This document shows positions 63,748-64,000 of a DNA stretch of 64,000 nucleotides, in pieces (position 1 is the stretch's first letter; each line of letters begins with the position of its first letter). The notes below the pieces were generated by a model. The model was not told the origin of the DNA. It did not search any database and was given only the letters and a program-made list of their open reading frames with translations. The stretch spans positions 372,001-436,000 of the forward strand of contig NZ_CP025003.1 in assembly GCF_002812485.1 (NCBI RefSeq), in the 5' to 3' direction. The DNA comes from Dickeya fangzhongdai (lineage in GTDB: Bacteria > Pseudomonadota > Gammaproteobacteria > Enterobacterales > Enterobacteriaceae). A program made the translations under genes and the position numbers.

Positions 63748-64000
63748 CTATTGCTGTTGTTGCACCTGCTGCTGTCGCTCAAACAGGCTCACTTCAGCCT
63801 CGGAAAACATCTCTTCACAACCACCGCCGAGGCGGCTGCCGCGCACCGGGCAGGCATCCAGATAATCCATCCCCACCGCCAGCCGCAAGTGCTGATTGAG
63901 CCGGCGAGTATTGTTGGTGATATCAAAACTGTGCCAGCGCTCGTTCAGCCAGGCTTCGGCCCAGGCGTGCATCGCCACGTGCTCGGTATCCCGGCTGTAG
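63748..64000 (-). CDS. Transglutaminase-like protein, partial (Anbu operon)
   Basis: Only the last 84 or so codons are in the window. The visible part includes VAMHAWAEAWLNERWHSFD, in which the histidine and aspartate fit the His/Asp of the transglutaminase-like cysteine protease triad, then RLAVGMDYLDACPVRG. The C-terminus is glutamine-rich. It ends 29 bp before Anbu and is read in the same direction, matching Anbu gene clusters, which also include an alpha-E protein and a circularly permuted ATP-grasp protein; those would lie beyond the window. Confidence 0.85.
   Translation of the reverse strand, partial: YSRDTEHVAMHAWAEAWLNERWHSFDITNNTRRLNQHLRLAVGMDYLDACPVRGSRLGGGCEEMFSEAEVSLFERQQQVQQQQ

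Overview
The window is chromosomal DNA of a GC-rich enterobacterium. Gene order and protein sequences point to Dickeya or a close Pectobacteriaceae relative. The evidence is the core synteny tolC-ygiB-ygiC / nudF-yqiB-cpdA-yqiA-parE / mdaB / parC-plsC-ftsP / dkgA-yqhD / metC-exbBD, together with a sucrose scrKYABR operon, a type I-E CRISPR-Cas locus and an anaerobic ribonucleotide reductase operon. The genus is inferred from overall resemblance, not from a marker gene.

Layout. 1-9.2 kb: lpoA (3' part missing), rsmI, the RNase P RNA, a shikimate-dehydrogenase-like gene, ygiD, ygiC-ygiB and tolC. 9.2-20.6 kb: the nudF-yqiB-cpdA-yqiA-parE run, a LysR regulator facing mdaB, then parC, plsC and ftsP. 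20.6-28.6 kb: an aldehyde/electrophile-response group (nitroreductase-yqhD-dkgA with divergent yqhC), yghB, an insertion-like repeat, metC, and exbB-exbD behind a Fur-like box. 28.7-36.2 kb: a chromosomal Qnr-family gene with a LexA-like box, then scrR-scrB-scrA-scrY-scrK, all on the minus strand.

36.3-51.3 kb is the defence region. It holds cas3, cse1-cse2-cas7-cas5-cas6e-cas1-cas2, a 25-repeat CRISPR array, a chemoreceptor gene and an orphan repeat. It is bracketed by two toxin-antitoxin relics: hicAB, in which hicA carries an internal deletion, and an excisionase-like antitoxin with a PIN toxin lacking its N-terminal half. Two degenerate inverted repeats lie between cas3 and cse1. The six leader-proximal repeats have a GAGA hairpin loop, while the other nineteen have GCCA.

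51.5-64 kb: yhbP, nrdD-nrdG behind paired NrdR-like boxes, mmuM, a complete oligopeptide-type ABC importer with a Tat-type binding protein, an AT-rich type VI secretion islet (frameshifted hcp, frameshifted pesticin-like muramidase, intact small secreted protein that is probably its immunity factor), and the start of an Anbu (ancestral proteasome-like peptidase) operon with a transglutaminase-like neighbour cut by the window end.

An intergenic palindromic repeat occurs at least four times (about 10.3, 37.0, 56.1 and 62.9 kb). A different element of about 147 bp with 18-bp inverted ends sits at 25.5 kb. No tRNA or rRNA gene was seen. No wholly new system stands out. The most informative parts are the decayed toxin modules around the CRISPR locus, the two-loop repeat array with its outlying repeats, the SOS-box Qnr gene and the broken Hcp/muramidase/immunity islet.
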